From Clostridiales bacterium GWF2_38_85 (GTDB lineage Bacteria > Bacillota > Clostridia > Oscillospirales > CAG-382): a stretch of DNA of 46,681 nucleotides. Under the pieces are notes generated by a model that did not search any database, was not told the DNA's origin, and worked only from the letters and a program-made list of their open reading frames with translations. The stretch is taken from assembly GCA_001797275.1 (NCBI GenBank), contig MGOY01000047.1, positions 1 through 46,681 of the forward strand. The letters are read 5' to 3'. Within the stretch, counting starts at the first letter, position 1, and each line of letters starts with the position of its first letter. Position numbers and translations under genes: made by a program. Positions 26,251 through 34,405 of the stretch are shown here, piece by piece.

Positions 26251-27388
26251 ATGATAATCGAGTTTTGAAATCAATATAATCAAATTTTTTAACTTCGATG
26301 ATTTTTCTGTCGGTTGATACAGAATATATTGTCGGTAAAGGCATTCCGTTAAAGGTATTATTCTTAACCATCGTGTAGTGTGCCATATCGATAAATACCA
26401 GTCTATCACTGACTTCAAGTGGCTTGTCAAACGAATAATCACTGATTATATCACCTGCAAGGCATGTAGACCCTCCAAGTCGATAGGTATATGGCTTTTC
26501 ATTCGGTAAGCCTGCACCGATTATCTGAGGTCTGTATGGCATCTCAAGTACATCAGGCATATGGCATGCTGCTGATGTGTCAAGAATTGCTATGTTCATA
26601 CTGTTCTGTATTATGTCAACTACTTCGGAGACCAGAAAACCTGTATTTAATGCAATTGCTTCACCAGGTTCGAGATATACGTGGACATTGTATTTATTCT
26701 GAATCCAATCAATGCATTCAATCAATGTTTTGATGTCATAATCAGAGCGAGTAATATGATGTCCGCCACCGAAATTGATCCACTTCATTCGGTTGAAATA
26801 CTTGCCGAACTTATCTTCAACAGCATCAAGTGTTGTTTTCAGAGCATCCGAGTTCTGTTCGCAAAGAGTATGAAAATGCAGTCCGTCGATACCATCAAGC
26901 AAATCCTCACGAAAATCTGCGATTGTGACACCAAGTCTTGAGCCGGCTGAACAAGGATCATAGATACCGTGTTCTTGCGTTGAACACTCCGGATTTATTC
27001 GCATGCCAAAGCTGCGTCCAGATTTCAATGCTTTTTCTTTGAACTTCTGCCATTGAGAAAAGGAATTGAAAATAATATGATCGCAGATTCGCAGTATCTC
27101 GTCGAAACTTTCTTTTCTGTATGCCGGTGAAAATATATGAGTTTCTCCACCCATCTCCTCATAACCGAGCTTTGCCTCATACAACCCGCTTGCAGCTGTA
27201 CCGCTGAGATATTGTTTTATCAACGGATATAAGTAGAACATTGAAAACGCTTTTTGTGCAAGCAGTATCCGACAGCCTGTTCTGTCGGATACCGATTTCA
27301 ATATTTCAAGATTCTTTTTCAATAAAGCTTCATCAACAATATAACAGGGTGTATTCAGTTCTTTTATATCAAAATTTAGATTTATCAT
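26249..27388 (-). CDS. nspC: Carboxynorspermidine/carboxyspermidine decarboxylase
   Basis: This PLP-dependent alanine-racemase-fold enzyme (379 residues) removes the carboxyl group from carboxyspermidine or carboxynorspermidine. The PLP lysine is K46 in ILLAQKAFSM. Other marks are SGLYEAKLGYEEMGG, HFHTLCEQ, NFGGGHHITR, LEPGEAIA and the inter-subunit loop GSTCLAGDIISDY. It is the last gene of the polyamine operon; its start overlaps the preceding gene by 1 bp. With an agmatine-putrescine route upstream, the expected product is spermidine, not norspermidine. Confidence 0.92.
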   Translation of the reverse strand: MINLNFDIKELNTPCYIVDEALLKKNLEILKSVSDRTGCRILLAQKAFSMFYLYPLIKQYLSGTAASGLYEAKLGYEEMGGETHIFSPAYRKESFDEILRICDHIIFNSFSQWQKFKEKALKSGRSFGMRINPECSTQEHGIYDPCSAGSRLGVTIADFREDLLDGIDGLHFHTLCEQNSDALKTTLDAVEDKFGKYFNRMKWINFGGGHHITRSDYDIKTLIECIDWIQNKYNVHVYLEPGEAIALNTGFLVSEVVDIIQNSMNIAILDTSAACHMPDVLEMPYRPQIIGAGLPNEKPYTYRLGGSTCLAGDIISDYSFDKPLEVSDRLVFIDMAHYTMVKNNTFNGMPLPTIYSVSTDRKIIEVKKFDYIDFKTRLS

Positions 27389-28596
27389 CAGTCAACCAAT
27401 GTTGGATTAAATGTTCCCTGCCATGGAAGTCCCCATTTGTTGAGTGCATCCATAAACGGATCGGGATCAAATTCTTCAACATTATAGACACCCGGTTTTC
27501 TCCAGCTTCCATTCATAACAAGCATTGTACCGATCATTGCCGGAACACCGGTTGTGTATGAGATTGCCTGAGAACCTACCTCACAATAGCATTCCTGATG
27601 ATCGCAAACATTGTAAACATAGTAGTGAACAGTCTTTCCATCCTTGACACCGGTGAAAATACAGCCTATATTTGTCTTTCCCTTCGTTCTCGGACCAAGT
27701 GATGCCGGATCAGGGAGAACTGCTTTCAAAAACTGAAGTGGAACAATCATCTTTCCTTCAAATTCTATCGGCTCAATTGATGTCATGCCGACATTTTCAA
27801 GGCATTTGAGGTGTGTCAGATAACTCTGGCCGAATGTCATAAAGAAGCGGATTCTCTTGATTCCTTTGATGTTGAGAGCAAGCGATTCAAGCTCTTCATG
27901 GTGAAGCAAGTACATATCTTTATTCCCGATTTCGGGAAAATTATAAATCCTCTTTATCTCCATCGGTTCGGTTTCAATCCAATCGCCGTTGTCCCAATAG
28001 CTACCATTTGCTGTTACTTCACGGATATTGATTTCCGGGTTGAAGTTTGTTGCAAAGGGATAACCGTGATCACCGGCATTCGCATCAAGTATATCGATAT
28101 AATGAATTTCATCAAAATAGTGTTTCATCGCATAAGCTGAGAAAACTCCGGTAACACCGGGGTCAAAGCCACAGCCGAGAAGCGCTGTAATGCCAGCTTT
28201 CTCAAATTTTTCTCTGTATGCCCATTGCCACTTGTACTCAAATTTTGCTGTATCCAGCGGTTCGTAATTTGCTGTATCAATATAGTGTGTCTTTGTTGCA
28301 AGGCAGGCATCCATGATTGTCAGGTCCTGATATGGCAGAGCTAAGTTCAATACAACATCTGGCTTATAGCTTTCAATCAGCTTAACTAATTGATTTACAT
28401 CATCAGCATCAAGCTTTGCTGTTGTTATCTTGGTTTTTGTTATACTCTCAAGCTTTTCTTTTAGTGTATCACATTTACTTTTTGTTCTGCTTGCAATGCA
28501 GATTTCTTCGAATACCTCGCTGTTTTGACAACACTTATTAATTGCAACACTTGCAACGCCACCACAACCGATAATTAATGCTCTTCCCATTTTCAT
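27388..28596 (-). CDS. Carboxynorspermidine/carboxyspermidine synthase (saccharopine dehydrogenase family)
   Basis: This 402-residue enzyme reductively condenses a diamine (putrescine or diaminopropane) with aspartate semialdehyde using NADPH. The N-terminal Rossmann motif GRALIIGCGGVASVA is clear, and CGFDPGVTGVFSAY and PGVYNVEEFDPDPFMDAL are typical of the family. It overlaps speB and nspC by 1 bp each, so the genes are translationally coupled. Together with NspC it makes a second, SAM-independent route to spermidine. Confidence 0.92.
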   Translation of the reverse strand: MKMGRALIIGCGGVASVAINKCCQNSEVFEEICIASRTKSKCDTLKEKLESITKTKITTAKLDADDVNQLVKLIESYKPDVVLNLALPYQDLTIMDACLATKTHYIDTANYEPLDTAKFEYKWQWAYREKFEKAGITALLGCGFDPGVTGVFSAYAMKHYFDEIHYIDILDANAGDHGYPFATNFNPEINIREVTANGSYWDNGDWIETEPMEIKRIYNFPEIGNKDMYLLHHEELESLALNIKGIKRIRFFMTFGQSYLTHLKCLENVGMTSIEPIEFEGKMIVPLQFLKAVLPDPASLGPRTKGKTNIGCIFTGVKDGKTVHYYVYNVCDHQECYCEVGSQAISYTTGVPAMIGTMLVMNGSWRKPGVYNVEEFDPDPFMDALNKWGLPWQGTFNPTLVD

Positions 28597-29468
28597 TACC
28601 CTTCCTTCTGTGTTTTATTTGTATTTATTGTGAGTAACAGCTCACGAAGTATTTTACATGCTACCGCTGTCGATGCTCCGCTTTGATCATATACGGGCGA
28701 CAGCTCATTAATATCACAACAAATTATATTGAGTTCATTCAACTTTAATAATGCATTCAACAGCTCATGAAAGCTGATTCCGCCTGCTTCGGGAGTTCCC
28801 GTTCCGGGAAACACAGATGGATCAAGCACATCGAGATCAAGTGTAAAATAAACAGGCTTGTCTTTTAAAGCTTCGATACATTCTTCAAGTCCATTCAAGT
28901 TATATCTGTTCATTTTGACATGGCTTTTCGCCCATTCGAATTCAGCTTTATCACCTGACCGAATACCGAATTGATATATTTTATTATCACCTACAAGCTC
29001 CCATGCTCTGCGGATAACAGTTGCATGTGAAAGCTTTTCACCGAGGTAGTCGTCACGAAGGTCAGTATGTGCATCGAAATGTATTATGTGCAAATCAGAA
29101 TACTTTTTTATAGCCGCACGAACTGCTCCAAGAGTAACCAAATGTTCACCACCGATCATTAACGGGATTTTATTATCTGCAAGCAGCGATGCTGTGAATT
29201 CTTCTATATCATTAAGTACTCTTTCCGTGTTACCAAAGCAAAGTTCAAGATCTCCTGAATCGAAAATTTTGATATCTGTGATATCCTTATCCTGATACGG
29301 ACTGTATGTCTCGAAGCCGTAGGATTCGGCACGCATTGTGCGGCTTGCCATACGAGTGCCGGGACGGTATGAGGTTGTTGAGTCAAAGGGTGCACCGAAT
29401 ATGACTATATCGGCATCCGCGTAATTTTTATCGCAACCTAAAAAAGCGTCAATCTTCGGGTTCAACAT
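28596..29468 (-). CDS. speB: Agmatinase / ureohydrolase
   Basis: This 290-residue arginase-fold enzyme hydrolyses agmatine to putrescine and urea. The binuclear Mn sites are seen in GGEHL, HFDAHTDLRDD and the DLDVLDPSVFPGTGTPEAGG segment. It overlaps speE by 20 bp. Since speE precedes it, it might instead act on aminopropylagmatine, as in some thermophiles; the sequence does not decide this. Confidence 0.93.
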   Translation of the reverse strand: MLNPKIDAFLGCDKNYADADIVIFGAPFDSTTSYRPGTRMASRTMRAESYGFETYSPYQDKDITDIKIFDSGDLELCFGNTERVLNDIEEFTASLLADNKIPLMIGGEHLVTLGAVRAAIKKYSDLHIIHFDAHTDLRDDYLGEKLSHATVIRRAWELVGDNKIYQFGIRSGDKAEFEWAKSHVKMNRYNLNGLEECIEALKDKPVYFTLDLDVLDPSVFPGTGTPEAGGISFHELLNALLKLNELNIICCDINELSPVYDQSGASTAVACKILRELLLTINTNKTQKEG

Positions 29469-30309
29469 TTTTCAATAACTCCTCAACATAATTCGGCAAC
29501 GCAAAAGCTCCGACATGCAGCTTTGTATTGTAATACTTTGTTTCGATTCCGAGTGCTTTCCACTGCTTTGTTTTCAGATCTTTGATAGGATGATACTTTT
29601 TCGAAGCGAAGCCAAACAACCAGTGACCTGACGGATAGGTAGGTATGTGAGCCTGATATAAGCGGCATATATCAAATGTATCGATAATTCTTTTGTGAAC
29701 TCTCTGAACAATTAAAGCATCTTCCTTGTAAAATGGACTTTCATGCTGATTAATCATGATACCGTCTTCTTTTAGTGCCTTATAACAGTTGCCGTAAAAT
29801 TCTTTCGCAAAAAGTCCCTCTCCGGGGCCAAACGGATCTGTTGAATCGACAATAATCAGGTCGTACTCATTATTGTATCTTCTGATAAACTTCAGGCCAT
29901 CCTCAAAATATATTGATATTCTTTTATCATATAGCCCTATAGCGGTTTCGGGAAGATATTCCTTGCATACTTCGACAACCTTTTCATCTATCTCAACAAG
30001 GTCAATATGTTCAACACAGTCATATTTACACAGCTCTCTTGCGACACCACCGTCTCCTGCGCCTACTACAAGAATATTTTTTGGGCTTGGATGCACTGCC
30101 ATCGGGACATGGACAATCATGTCGTGATATATAAACTCGTCCATTTCTGTCAGCATCATATATCCGTCGAGTGTCAGAAACCGACCGAACTCATTTGAAT
30201 CATATATATCAATTCTCTGAAAATCGCTTTGTACACTGACAAGCTGTTTATCAACCCTGATAGACAGCTTAACATTCGGTGTATGCCTTTCGGAAAACCA
30301 TAATTCCAT
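29449..30309 (-). CDS. speE: Spermidine synthase / aminopropyltransferase
   Basis: This 286-residue Rossmann-fold enzyme transfers the aminopropyl group from decarboxylated SAM. Visible parts are the N-terminal beta domain, LTEMDEFIYHDMIVHVPM, the nucleotide motif VVGAGDGGVARE (about 82-91) and the catalytic VDSTDPFGPGEGLF. The acceptor may be putrescine or agmatine. It starts 14 bp after the decarboxylase gene. Confidence 0.93.
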   Translation of the reverse strand: MELWFSERHTPNVKLSIRVDKQLVSVQSDFQRIDIYDSNEFGRFLTLDGYMMLTEMDEFIYHDMIVHVPMAVHPSPKNILVVGAGDGGVARELCKYDCVEHIDLVEIDEKVVEVCKEYLPETAIGLYDKRISIYFEDGLKFIRRYNNEYDLIIVDSTDPFGPGEGLFAKEFYGNCYKALKEDGIMINQHESPFYKEDALIVQRVHKRIIDTFDICRLYQAHIPTYPSGHWLFGFASKKYHPIKDLKTKQWKALGIETKYYNTKLHVGAFALPNYVEELLKNVEPED

Positions 30310-30323
30310 TAATATTCCCTTTT

Positions 30324-31772
30324 CTAACTTAATACATTGATGTATTCAACATTGGGGTCTTCGGTACCTGTCAGAGTACTTCCCTTTTCCTTTGAATAAA
30401 TAATATATTCTATAATATCATCGGTTATCTCCTCACCGGGTGCCAGAATCGGTATTCCGGGCGGATAACACATAACAAATTCCGTACAAACTCTACCACT
30501 ACATTCTCTGATAGGTAATGACTTATTGAGCGAATAAAATGCCTGTTGAGGTGCGACAACAACCTTAGGACTGATATATTCCTGCTTCAGCATACCAAGC
30601 TTACTATGCTTATAACGTCTGCGTATTTCTGCAAGAGCGCTGACCAGCCGTTCAATATCTCTAAATCTATCACCTGCAGAAAGGTATGCCAAGAAGTTTG
30701 CTAAATCACCGAACTCGGTTTGTATGTCGTATTCATCTCTCAATATATCATAAACCTCGATACCGGCAAGTCCGATTTCAAGGGTATTTACAGACAGCTT
30801 TGTATTATCAAAATCATATATTGTATCACCGTTTATCAGTTCGCCTGCATATGCGTAATAATCACCGATTTTATTGATTTCATTTCTTGCATAATCGGCC
30901 ATTGCAACTACCTTTGAATATATGTGTTCACCGTTCAAGGCAAGATTCTTTCTCGACACATCCAGACTTGACATCAATAGATATGAGCCACTGGTTGTTT
31001 GTGTCAAATTAATTATCTGGCGTACACGATTGTGATTTATTCTTTTTCCAGTTAATAAAAAAGAGCTTTGGGTAAGAGAACCACCTGATTTATGCATACT
31101 GACTGATGCAATATCTGCATCAGCTGCCATTGCTGATACAGGCATGTCTTTACCGAAATAGAAATGTGTACCGTGTGCTTCATCTACAAGCACGAGCATA
31201 TTATGTTCGTGTGCAATGTTTGTTATTGAACGCAAGTCTGAGCAAATACCGTAATAGGTAGGATTATTTACAAGCACTGCAACAGCGTCGGGGTTTGCTT
31301 TTATTGCCGCTTCAACTTCACTAACAGACATTCCGAGTGCTATACCCAGCCTGTCATGAGTGTGCGGGTTGACATACACCGGAACTGCACCGCATAAAAT
31401 TAATGCATTTATAACGCTGCGGTGTACATTGCGTGGTAATATAATTTTATCTTCTTTTTTACAAGTCGACAGAATCATTGCCTGAACAGCTGATGTAGTT
31501 CCGTTTGTCATTAGGAATGCATTTGTTGAACCGAAAGCATCGGCTGCAAGCTTTTCGGCTTCTCTTATAACAGAAACAGGATGGCATAGGTTGTCCAGCG
31601 GTTTCATTGAGTTGACATCAACCATCATACACTGTTCGCCGAGAAATGCGGTAAGTTCAGGGTTGCCTCTGCCATGTTTATGACCAGGTACATCAAAAGG
31701 AACCACTCTCATCTTCTTAAAGGCCTCGAGAGCTTCCATTATCGGCGCTTTGTTCTGCAGTTCCCTGTTCAT
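30324..31772 (-). CDS. speA: Arginine (Orn/Lys/Arg-family) decarboxylase, PLP-dependent
   Basis: This 482-residue fold-type I decarboxylase is of the short Bacillus SpeA type. PLP is bound by K228 in [25 protein letters not shown] and [12 protein letters not shown] are typical. Next to an agmatinase gene, arginine is the logical substrate, giving agmatine; lysine or ornithine specificity cannot be excluded by sequence alone. It overlaps speD by 4 bp (ATGA). Confidence 0.88.
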   Translation of the reverse strand: MNRELQNKAPIMEALEAFKKMRVVPFDVPGHKHGRGNPELTAFLGEQCMMVDVNSMKPLDNLCHPVSVIREAEKLAADAFGSTNAFLMTNGTTSAVQAMILSTCKKEDKIILPRNVHRSVINALILCGAVPVYVNPHTHDRLGIALGMSVSEVEAAIKANPDAVAVLVNNPTYYGICSDLRSITNIAHEHNMLVLVDEAHGTHFYFGKDMPVSAMAADADIASVSMHKSGGSLTQSSFLLTGKRINHNRVRQIINLTQTTSGSYLLMSSLDVSRKNLALNGEHIYSKVVAMADYARNEINKIGDYYAYAGELINGDTIYDFDNTKLSVNTLEIGLAGIEVYDILRDEYDIQTEFGDLANFLAYLSAGDRFRDIERLVSALAEIRRRYKHSKLGMLKQEYISPKVVVAPQQAFYSLNKSLPIRECSGRVCTEFVMCYPPGIPILAPGEEITDDIIEYIIYSKEKGSTLTGTEDPNVEYINVLS

Positions 31773-32551
31773 TCCTGAATCCTTTTTTGATATATACTCA
31801 TTCCGCTGAAGATTTCAATCATTTCCTGCCGCAGGTCATTCGTTATCTGAAGTCTGGTCTTTGGCGGCAGTTCATAAACATCGGAATTAAAGAGGTAGTT
31901 TTGTAAATCTACTTCTTTAATCAGCATTTTTGTGTGAAAAATATTCGATTGATAGACATTTATATCAATTGCATCATATGTTGCGAGAGTGTCATCGTCA
32001 ATATAATCTTGAATTGAAGTTATATTATGGTCAATAAAAAGCTTCTGACCGCTGATATCTCTTGTAAAACCCCTGACACGATAATCCATTGTTATTATAT
32101 CCGAATCGAAGCTTCCTATCAAATAATCGAGAGTGCTTAGAGGTGTGATTTCACCACAGGTTGCTACATCGATATCAACTCTAAAGGTGGCTATCGCTTT
32201 ATCCGGATGAAATTCGGGATATGTGTGAACCGTGATATGACTTTTATCAAGGTGAGCATGCACTGTTTCAGTATTCATTGCCAGCATCATTTTTTCTTCG
32301 GCAATCATAATATTTACACTTGCACCCTGAGGCTCATAATCCTGCTTTGAGATACTGAGAACCTGAGCACCAATCATTTCAGCAAGATTACAGAGGATTT
32401 TTGTCAGACGCTCAGAGTTATATTGTTCATCGATATAGGCAATATAATCCCTTTGCTCTCTTTCGCTCTTTGCATAACATACGTCATATATGTTAAAGCT
32501 GAGTGATTTTGTCAGATTGTTAAATCCATAAAGTTTTAATTTGTCTCTCAA
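31769..32551 (-). CDS. speD: S-adenosylmethionine decarboxylase proenzyme (E. coli type)
   Basis: The 260-residue proenzyme cleaves itself before S104 ([12 protein letters not shown]), making the pyruvoyl group that decarboxylates SAM for the aminopropyl transfer. Length and [22 protein letters not shown] fit the large E. coli class. A TTG start at 32551 follows GGAAGGATAA. It is the first gene of the operon and begins only about 45 bp after a terminator hairpin, so expression may depend on read-through of the upstream RNA. Confidence 0.93.
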   Translation of the reverse strand: MRDKLKLYGFNNLTKSLSFNIYDVCYAKSEREQRDYIAYIDEQYNSERLTKILCNLAEMIGAQVLSISKQDYEPQGASVNIMIAEEKMMLAMNTETVHAHLDKSHITVHTYPEFHPDKAIATFRVDIDVATCGEITPLSTLDYLIGSFDSDIITMDYRVRGFTRDISGQKLFIDHNITSIQDYIDDDTLATYDAIDINVYQSNIFHTKMLIKEVDLQNYLFNSDVYELPPKTRLQITNDLRQEMIEIFSGMSIYQKRIQE

Positions 32552-32594
32552 TTCTATTTATCCTTCCAAAACATTATTATATTTATATTATAAA

Positions 32595-32647
32595 CAAAAA
32601 ACGCAAACTGAAATCTGTGACACAAAATCACACATTCACTTGCGTTT
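32595..32647 (-). terminator. Terminator / attenuator before speD
   Basis: On the minus strand AAACGCAA (32647-32640) pairs with TTGCGTTT (32606-32599), and the T-run extends to TTTTTTG. An inner TGTGA/TCACA-type pairing can form. It ends the upstream structured RNA about 45 bp before the speD start. Confidence 0.75.
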
Positions 32648-33018
32648 CAAATCTACATAAATTGTTTGTAAGCGATAAAATCCCTTACAAAATATAATAA
32701 TAATGCAGAAAGTCAGAGTCTATATAGCAAGAACTACTTTTACCACTCTTATTGATTGTTACACAAGTGTAATGTATCCGATGACACATCATTACAGTCG
32801 TTAACCTACATATAGCTGTAAAGAAGCTATACATAAAAATTTTAGAGTATAATCACAAGCTCTTTTGCTTGCATCTACTCAATCAATAAGGCAACACTGT
32901 TGCCAACCGGCATTCGACCCAGCTGTCCGCGGCCTCTTTCGCTTAAAGCATTTTTATGCAATAAGTTTGGTCAAGTTATTCTTAGCATTATAGCTACCTG
33001 AACCATCCTGCTCAGGTT
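32595..33018 (-). ncRNA. Structured RNA of about 420 nt upstream of the polyamine operon
   Basis: A good promoter (33025-33053) and a terminator (32595-32647) bound a region without ORFs. The RNA opens with hairpin ACCTGA/TCAGGT (33016-32995). It has GGCAAC-AGT-GTTGCC (32904-32890). A long-range stem joins TTATTGATTG (32889-32880) to CAATCAATAA (32758-32749) and encloses three hairpins: GAGTA/TACTC with GCAAGC/GCTTGT (32880-32845), TATAGCT/AGCTATA (32831-32811) and TGTAATG/CATTACA (32796-32768). Further stems occur at 32749-32714 and 32689-32667. I do not see hallmarks of SAM-I, T-box, tmRNA or RNase P. It may be a regulatory leader or an independent RNA. Confidence 0.6.
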
Positions 33019-33024
33019 AATATT

Positions 33025-33053
33025 AATATAACACATATTTTATTTAATATCAA
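33025..33053 (-). promoter_or_regulatory. Promoter of the structured RNA
   Basis: On the minus strand TTGATA (33053-33048) and TATATT (33030-33025) are 17 bp apart, with TGT just before the -10 box. The predicted start, near 33018, is directly before the first hairpin of the RNA. Confidence 0.65.
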
Positions 33054-33061
33054 TAGTTTTT

Positions 33062-33093
33062 GAAAAAAAATTATACGGCAATTAATGCCGCAT
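33062..33093 (-). terminator. Intrinsic terminator
   Basis: On the minus strand CGGCA (33090-33086) pairs with TGCCG (33080-33076), followed shortly by eight T residues. It lies just after the short coding remnant 33107-33202 and insulates the RNA promoter at 33025-33053. Confidence 0.65.
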
Positions 33094-33106
33094 AAATCAC
33101 AAAAAC

Positions 33107-33202
33107 TTATCGTGTTGTAAACGGAATATTGAAGTTTTCAGCAAATTCTTGTGCATAGCTTCCCAATTCGGATATTTTAGCTTTTATAATTTTAACTATA
33201 TA
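33107..33202 (-). pseudogene. Coding-like 3' remnant
   Basis: A frame without a start codon encodes about 31 residues with natural protein character (AKISELGSYAQEFAENF then IPFTTR and TAA) and is followed by a proper terminator. It resembles the tail of a lost gene. The family is not recognised. Confidence 0.3.
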
Positions 33203-33227
33203 AAACTAATAAATGAATTACTACAGC

Positions 33228-33267
33228 AATTTGAAAAATGCCTATACTTTTTGGCTTTTTTCAAATT
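33228..33267. terminator. Hairpin with T-rich and A-rich arms
   Basis: AATTTGAAAAATGCC (33228-33242) pairs, with one bulge, with GGCTTTTTTCAAATT (33253-33267). T-rich 3' arms exist on both strands, so it can act as a bidirectional terminator downstream of the YgjP-like gene. Confidence 0.5.
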
Positions 33268-33307
33268 AATAAAATCACAATTCACTTTTCAGCATCATTA
33301 ACATTCT

Positions 33308-33412
33308 TTATTTTTGATATAACATATGCGGCGGCTTTTTATACGTCAGGTCATATATTTCTCTAAACCTGATGTGAGCAAATGCCTTTTCCAAGTTGTC
33401 GTTCCCCCATAT
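33308..33412 (-). pseudogene. Second coding-like remnant
   Basis: An ORF of 34 codons without an upstream ATG (NDNLEKAFAHIRFREIYDL, then YKKPPHMLYQK and TAA) has protein-like composition. It lies directly downstream of the peptidase gene on the same strand and may be part of the same lost gene as 33107-33202, although the frames are broken between them. Low certainty. Confidence 0.25.
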
Positions 33413-33443
33413 TTAATAATCTAATTTTATATTGTTTTTATCC

Positions 33444-33968
33444 TTATTTTTTCAGTAATTCTTTATAATTTTTGTATTCAGGCATGTATTTTTCTATTTC
33501 GCGATAGAATTCTTTACTGTGATTTTTATGCTTTATATGTACAAGTTCATGCACTATAACATAATCGATTGCAACTTCCGGATAAAGCATTAACCTATAC
33601 GAAAAACAAAGGCTGTTCTTGCCGCTGCAGCTTCCGAAACGTTTTTCTGCTGAGGTTATTCTGATTTCTGTCGGGGTAACACCCATCAGCTTGCTGTAAT
33701 ATTCAACCTTTTTAATTATAATTTCTACTGTATTAAGTTTTAAATGTTTAATATCATCCGGAGTCAGAACAGGTCTTGATTGATTACGCAGTTCCTGTTT
33801 CTTCATTGATTTTTCAATCCATTGTTTATGTTCTTCGACAAATTTTTCGATTTCTACTGCTGGGAACCTAAAAGGTACACGTACTAATATCTCAAGGTTT
33901 CGTGTTATTTCAAGTGCAACAGTTTTTCTTGCCGAACATATAATTTTATACTGGTTTTTATTCATCAT
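33444..33968 (-). CDS. YgjP-like (DUF45, M48-related) metallopeptidase
   Basis: This 174-residue protein carries the zinc-peptidase motif HELVHIKHKNHSKEFY (HExxH) near residue 140 and the upstream AEKRFGSCSGKNSLCFSYRL segment typical of the YgjP/WSS1-like family. It is shorter than the usual 230-240 residues, lacking part of the N-terminal beta region. It overlaps the YaiI-family gene by 4 bp. The substrate is unknown. Confidence 0.8.
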   Translation of the reverse strand: MMNKNQYKIICSARKTVALEITRNLEILVRVPFRFPAVEIEKFVEEHKQWIEKSMKKQELRNQSRPVLTPDDIKHLKLNTVEIIIKKVEYYSKLMGVTPTEIRITSAEKRFGSCSGKNSLCFSYRLMLYPEVAIDYVIVHELVHIKHKNHSKEFYREIEKYMPEYKNYKELLKK

Positions 33969-34405
33969 GATTCCTTAATAAGTTTTTTAAAAGTTATTTT
34001 GAAGCTTTCATCCTGTAACGCTTCTCTTTTATGGGGACCGGGTAGCCTTCCACCGGCATTACGGATTTTCTTTGCAATATATCGTGAATGAAGAAGTTCG
34101 TCTATATTTTTGTCGCTGTAAATCATACCATCCTGATTGATCGGAATTGCTTTTTTAGCAAGACACATTGCGGCAAGCCCGTAATCCTGGGTAACAACAA
34201 TATCGTTTTCACGCAGCATGTTTACAAGCCTGAAATCGACGCTGTCGGTACCCTTATCGACTGTGATAGTCTTTGCTCCGGGTTTCTCAAATTCATGTGA
34301 TGTATCACAAATTATTATACAGTCAATCTTATTATCTGATGCAATTCTGGTAGTAATATCCACTACCGGACAGCCGTCGGCATCAATAAAGATTGTTGGT
34401 TTCAA
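33965..34405 (-). CDS. YaiI/YqxD family (DUF188) protein
   Basis: This 146-residue PIN-like protein contains IFIDADGCPVVD, VTQDYGLAAMCLAKKA and GGRLPGPHKREA, all hallmarks of DUF188. The acidic residues D8/D10 suggest metal binding, but the function is unproven. It overlaps cca by 23 bp and the peptidase gene by 4 bp; the three form one operon. Confidence 0.88.
   Translation of the reverse strand: MKPTIFIDADGCPVVDITTRIASDNKIDCIIICDTSHEFEKPGAKTITVDKGTDSVDFRLVNMLRENDIVVTQDYGLAAMCLAKKAIPINQDGMIYSDKNIDELLHSRYIAKKIRNAGGRLPGPHKREALQDESFKITFKKLIKES

Noticed and set aside
32595-33018. SAM-I riboswitch, T-box, tmRNA or RNase P RNA
   Set aside because: I could not find the conserved cores: no T-box GGTGGNACCGCG, no tmRNA tag or acceptor ends, no RNase P GAGGAAAGTCC, and the GGCAAC found is only one arm of a local hairpin.
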